From: JBAZKV01 sp964443545
Lineage (GTDB): Bacteria > Margulisbacteria > WOR-1 > JAKLHX01 > JBAZKV01
Assembly (NCBI GenBank): GCA_964443545.1
Contig: CAYUCV010000051.1
Span: forward strand, 1-6,111
Direction: 5' to 3'
Length of the DNA: 6,111 nucleotides
Shown: positions 4,988-6,111 of the stretch, piece after piece
Numbering within the stretch: the first letter of the stretch is position 1
How the letters are laid out: each line of letters begins with the position of its first letter
Made by a program: the position numbers and the translations under genes
The notes under the pieces: model-generated
Told to the model about the DNA's origin: nothing
Databases searched by the model: none
What the model saw: the letters and a program-made list of their open reading frames with translations, nothing else

Positions 4988-6111
4988 ATGGAAGTTAAAA
5001 CAGGCGGAATAATTAAAAAGAGAGCGGCGGCTGCGCTGAAAACCGTGCTGACGGCGCTTGTCCTGGCGGCAGCCATGATGATGCCGGCTTTTGCCGCGGT
5101 GTACGCGGTGAGCGGTGTCGCGACAGTTGAGAACACGGGCGCCACTATCAATTTTACCGCCGAGGGCGGCAATGTCAGCATAGAGAGCACCACGGGGGTG
5201 TTCACGGGATACGCGTGGAGCAGCGAGCTGGGTTGGATCGCCTTCGGCTCGGCGGACAATCCCCTGGGGCCGGTCACGGTCAATTTAATCACTCACGCGG
5301 TGTCGGGCGAGGCAAAGGTTCTGAACACGGGCAACTATATCGATTTCCGACCGACCCCGGAAGGCAGCAATGTCACGATCGACGCGAGCGGCAATTTTTC
5401 GGGCTACGCGTGGAGCGAAGATGTCGGGTGGATAAATTTTGCCAACGTCCAAGCGATAGGGTTTACATATCCCTACACCATTACCTCCAGCGTTGTCGGA
5501 GGCCACGGGACCATAGAGCCGCTGGGTCTTGTTACTGTGGAAGCCGGCGGAAATCAATCTTTTATCGTGACCGCGGATGGCGGCTATTACATCGACGACA
5601 TCATAATAGACGGTGTTCCTACTACAGAGGGCCTTTCTTCCCCACACACCCTGACTTTTACTAATATCTCTTCCGACCATACCATAGAAGCCACCTTTGC
5701 CGAGGCGGGGACAAGGACCTGGACAGGAAGGGGAGATACCAATAATTGGAGCGAAGCAGCAAACTGGAGCGGAAATACCGTTCCCGGCACGGACGAAGCG
5801 GTGGTCTTCAATGATACTTCAACGAAAGATTCTGTTGTCGATGGGTTGTTTGGCGGAACGGTAAACAGCATAAGTATAAATTCCGGATATTCAGGGACAG
5901 TGGAGTTGGGAAGATCTCTTACGGTGACGAGTGCGTTTTCTCAAGCGGACGGTGTTTTTGACGGCAAAGACAAAGACCTGTCGATTCCCGGAGATTGGGG
6001 AAGCGGAGGCACATTTACGCAAAGCGGGGGGACTTTTGAGGCACCGAGCGGGACACTTACGGCAGCCAACACGTTCAACAGGACGGGAGGTACATTCAAC
6101 CACAACAACGG
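4988..6111 (+). CDS. Large secreted modular surface protein (3' partial)
   Basis: The frame is open from ATG 4988 to the window end (374 codons). No strong Shine-Dalgarno is visible; the nearest purine run is AGGGAAG at 4967-4973. The first 36 residues are a signal peptide: a basic start (KKR), a hydrophobic Ala/Leu/Met core and 'AFA' cleavage. Residues 41-99 and 105-155 are two tandem copies of a beta-rich module with 'VSG.A.V.NTG..I.F...GGNVSI' and ending in 'GYAWSSELGWIAF' or 'GYAWSEDVGWINF' (period about 64 residues). Residues 165-239 resemble a divergent InlB B-type repeat ('GGHGTIEP...GGNQSFIVTADGGYYIDDIIIDG...EATF'). From residue 243 there is 'RTWTGRGDTNNWSEAANWSGNTVPG', then beta-helix-like 'SGGTFTQSGGTFEAPSGTL' repeats that seem to continue beyond the window. 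This suggests a large outer-surface or extracellular beta-solenoid protein; adhesion is inferred only. Confidence 0.8.
   Translation, partial: MEVKTGGIIKKRAAAALKTVLTALVLAAAMMMPAFAAVYAVSGVATVENTGATINFTAEGGNVSIESTTGVFTGYAWSSELGWIAFGSADNPLGPVTVNLITHAVSGEAKVLNTGNYIDFRPTPEGSNVTIDASGNFSGYAWSEDVGWINFANVQAIGFTYPYTITSSVVGGHGTIEPLGLVTVEAGGNQSFIVTADGGYYIDDIIIDGVPTTEGLSSPHTLTFTNISSDHTIEATFAEAGTRTWTGRGDTNNWSEAANWSGNTVPGTDEAVVFNDTSTKDSVVDGLFGGTVNSISINSGYSGTVELGRSLTVTSAFSQADGVFDGKDKDLSIPGDWGSGGTFTQSGGTFEAPSGTLTAANTFNRTGGTFNHNN

Noticed and set aside
5215..5664. 149-codon + strand frame rich in Arg, Gly and His
   Set aside because: It is a shifted-frame shadow of the secreted protein gene at 4988, which has a signal peptide and recognisable repeats; this frame has no family motif and no ribosome-binding site.
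5285..5680. 131-codon minus-strand frame
   Set aside because: It lies wholly antisense to the well-supported secreted protein gene and shows no recognisable domain.

Overview
The window holds a complete diversity-generating retroelement (DGR) set between two genes for large surface or exported proteins. Everything convincing is on the + strand. The base composition is mixed, with fairly GC-rich genes and one AT-rich spacer. The flanking genes encode a FlgD-like Ig domain with a C-terminal membrane anchor, and an exported protein with 'GYAWSE..GWI.F' repeats plus 'NNWS.AANWSG..VPG' modules. Such proteins are common in little-cultivated Gram-negative candidate phyla; Omnitrophota-like is my guess, made from memory of similar proteins and not from any database search. 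No phage structural gene is visible, so the DGR looks chromosomal.

Layout: (1) 2-367, 3' end of a membrane-anchored extracellular protein. (2) 368-626, AT-rich spacer with one weak promoter candidate. (3) 627-1469, the DGR target, an exported probable lipoprotein whose C-terminal DUF1566/Lcl_C (C-type-lectin-like) domain ends in the variable repeat (VR, 1324-1467). (4) 1470-1591, a palindromic repeat-like spacer ending in a strong Shine-Dalgarno. (5) 1592-3169, one open frame running through the template repeat (TR, 1800-1943) and then the DGR reverse transcriptase (YADD active site; IGNLTSQ motif). (6) 3185-3532, an Avd-type four-helix-bundle accessory protein. (7) 3601-4953, an AlbA_2 / GHKL-ATPase / winged-helix regulator, flanked by two near-identical 34-bp direct repeats. 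(8) 4988 to the end, the start of a large modular secreted protein.

How it fits together: TR and VR align without gaps over 144 bp. They differ at 28 positions, and in every case the TR base is an adenine. This is the signature of adenine-specific mutagenic retrohoming. All 15 asparagine codons of TR are changed in VR. The RT and Avd would copy TR RNA into mutagenised cDNA that replaces VR, so the cell would display varied versions of the lectin-like lipoprotein. The most unusual points are that TR lies in frame inside the RT reading frame behind its own ribosome-binding site, and that the regulator gene next to Avd is bracketed by duplicated leader-like repeats.
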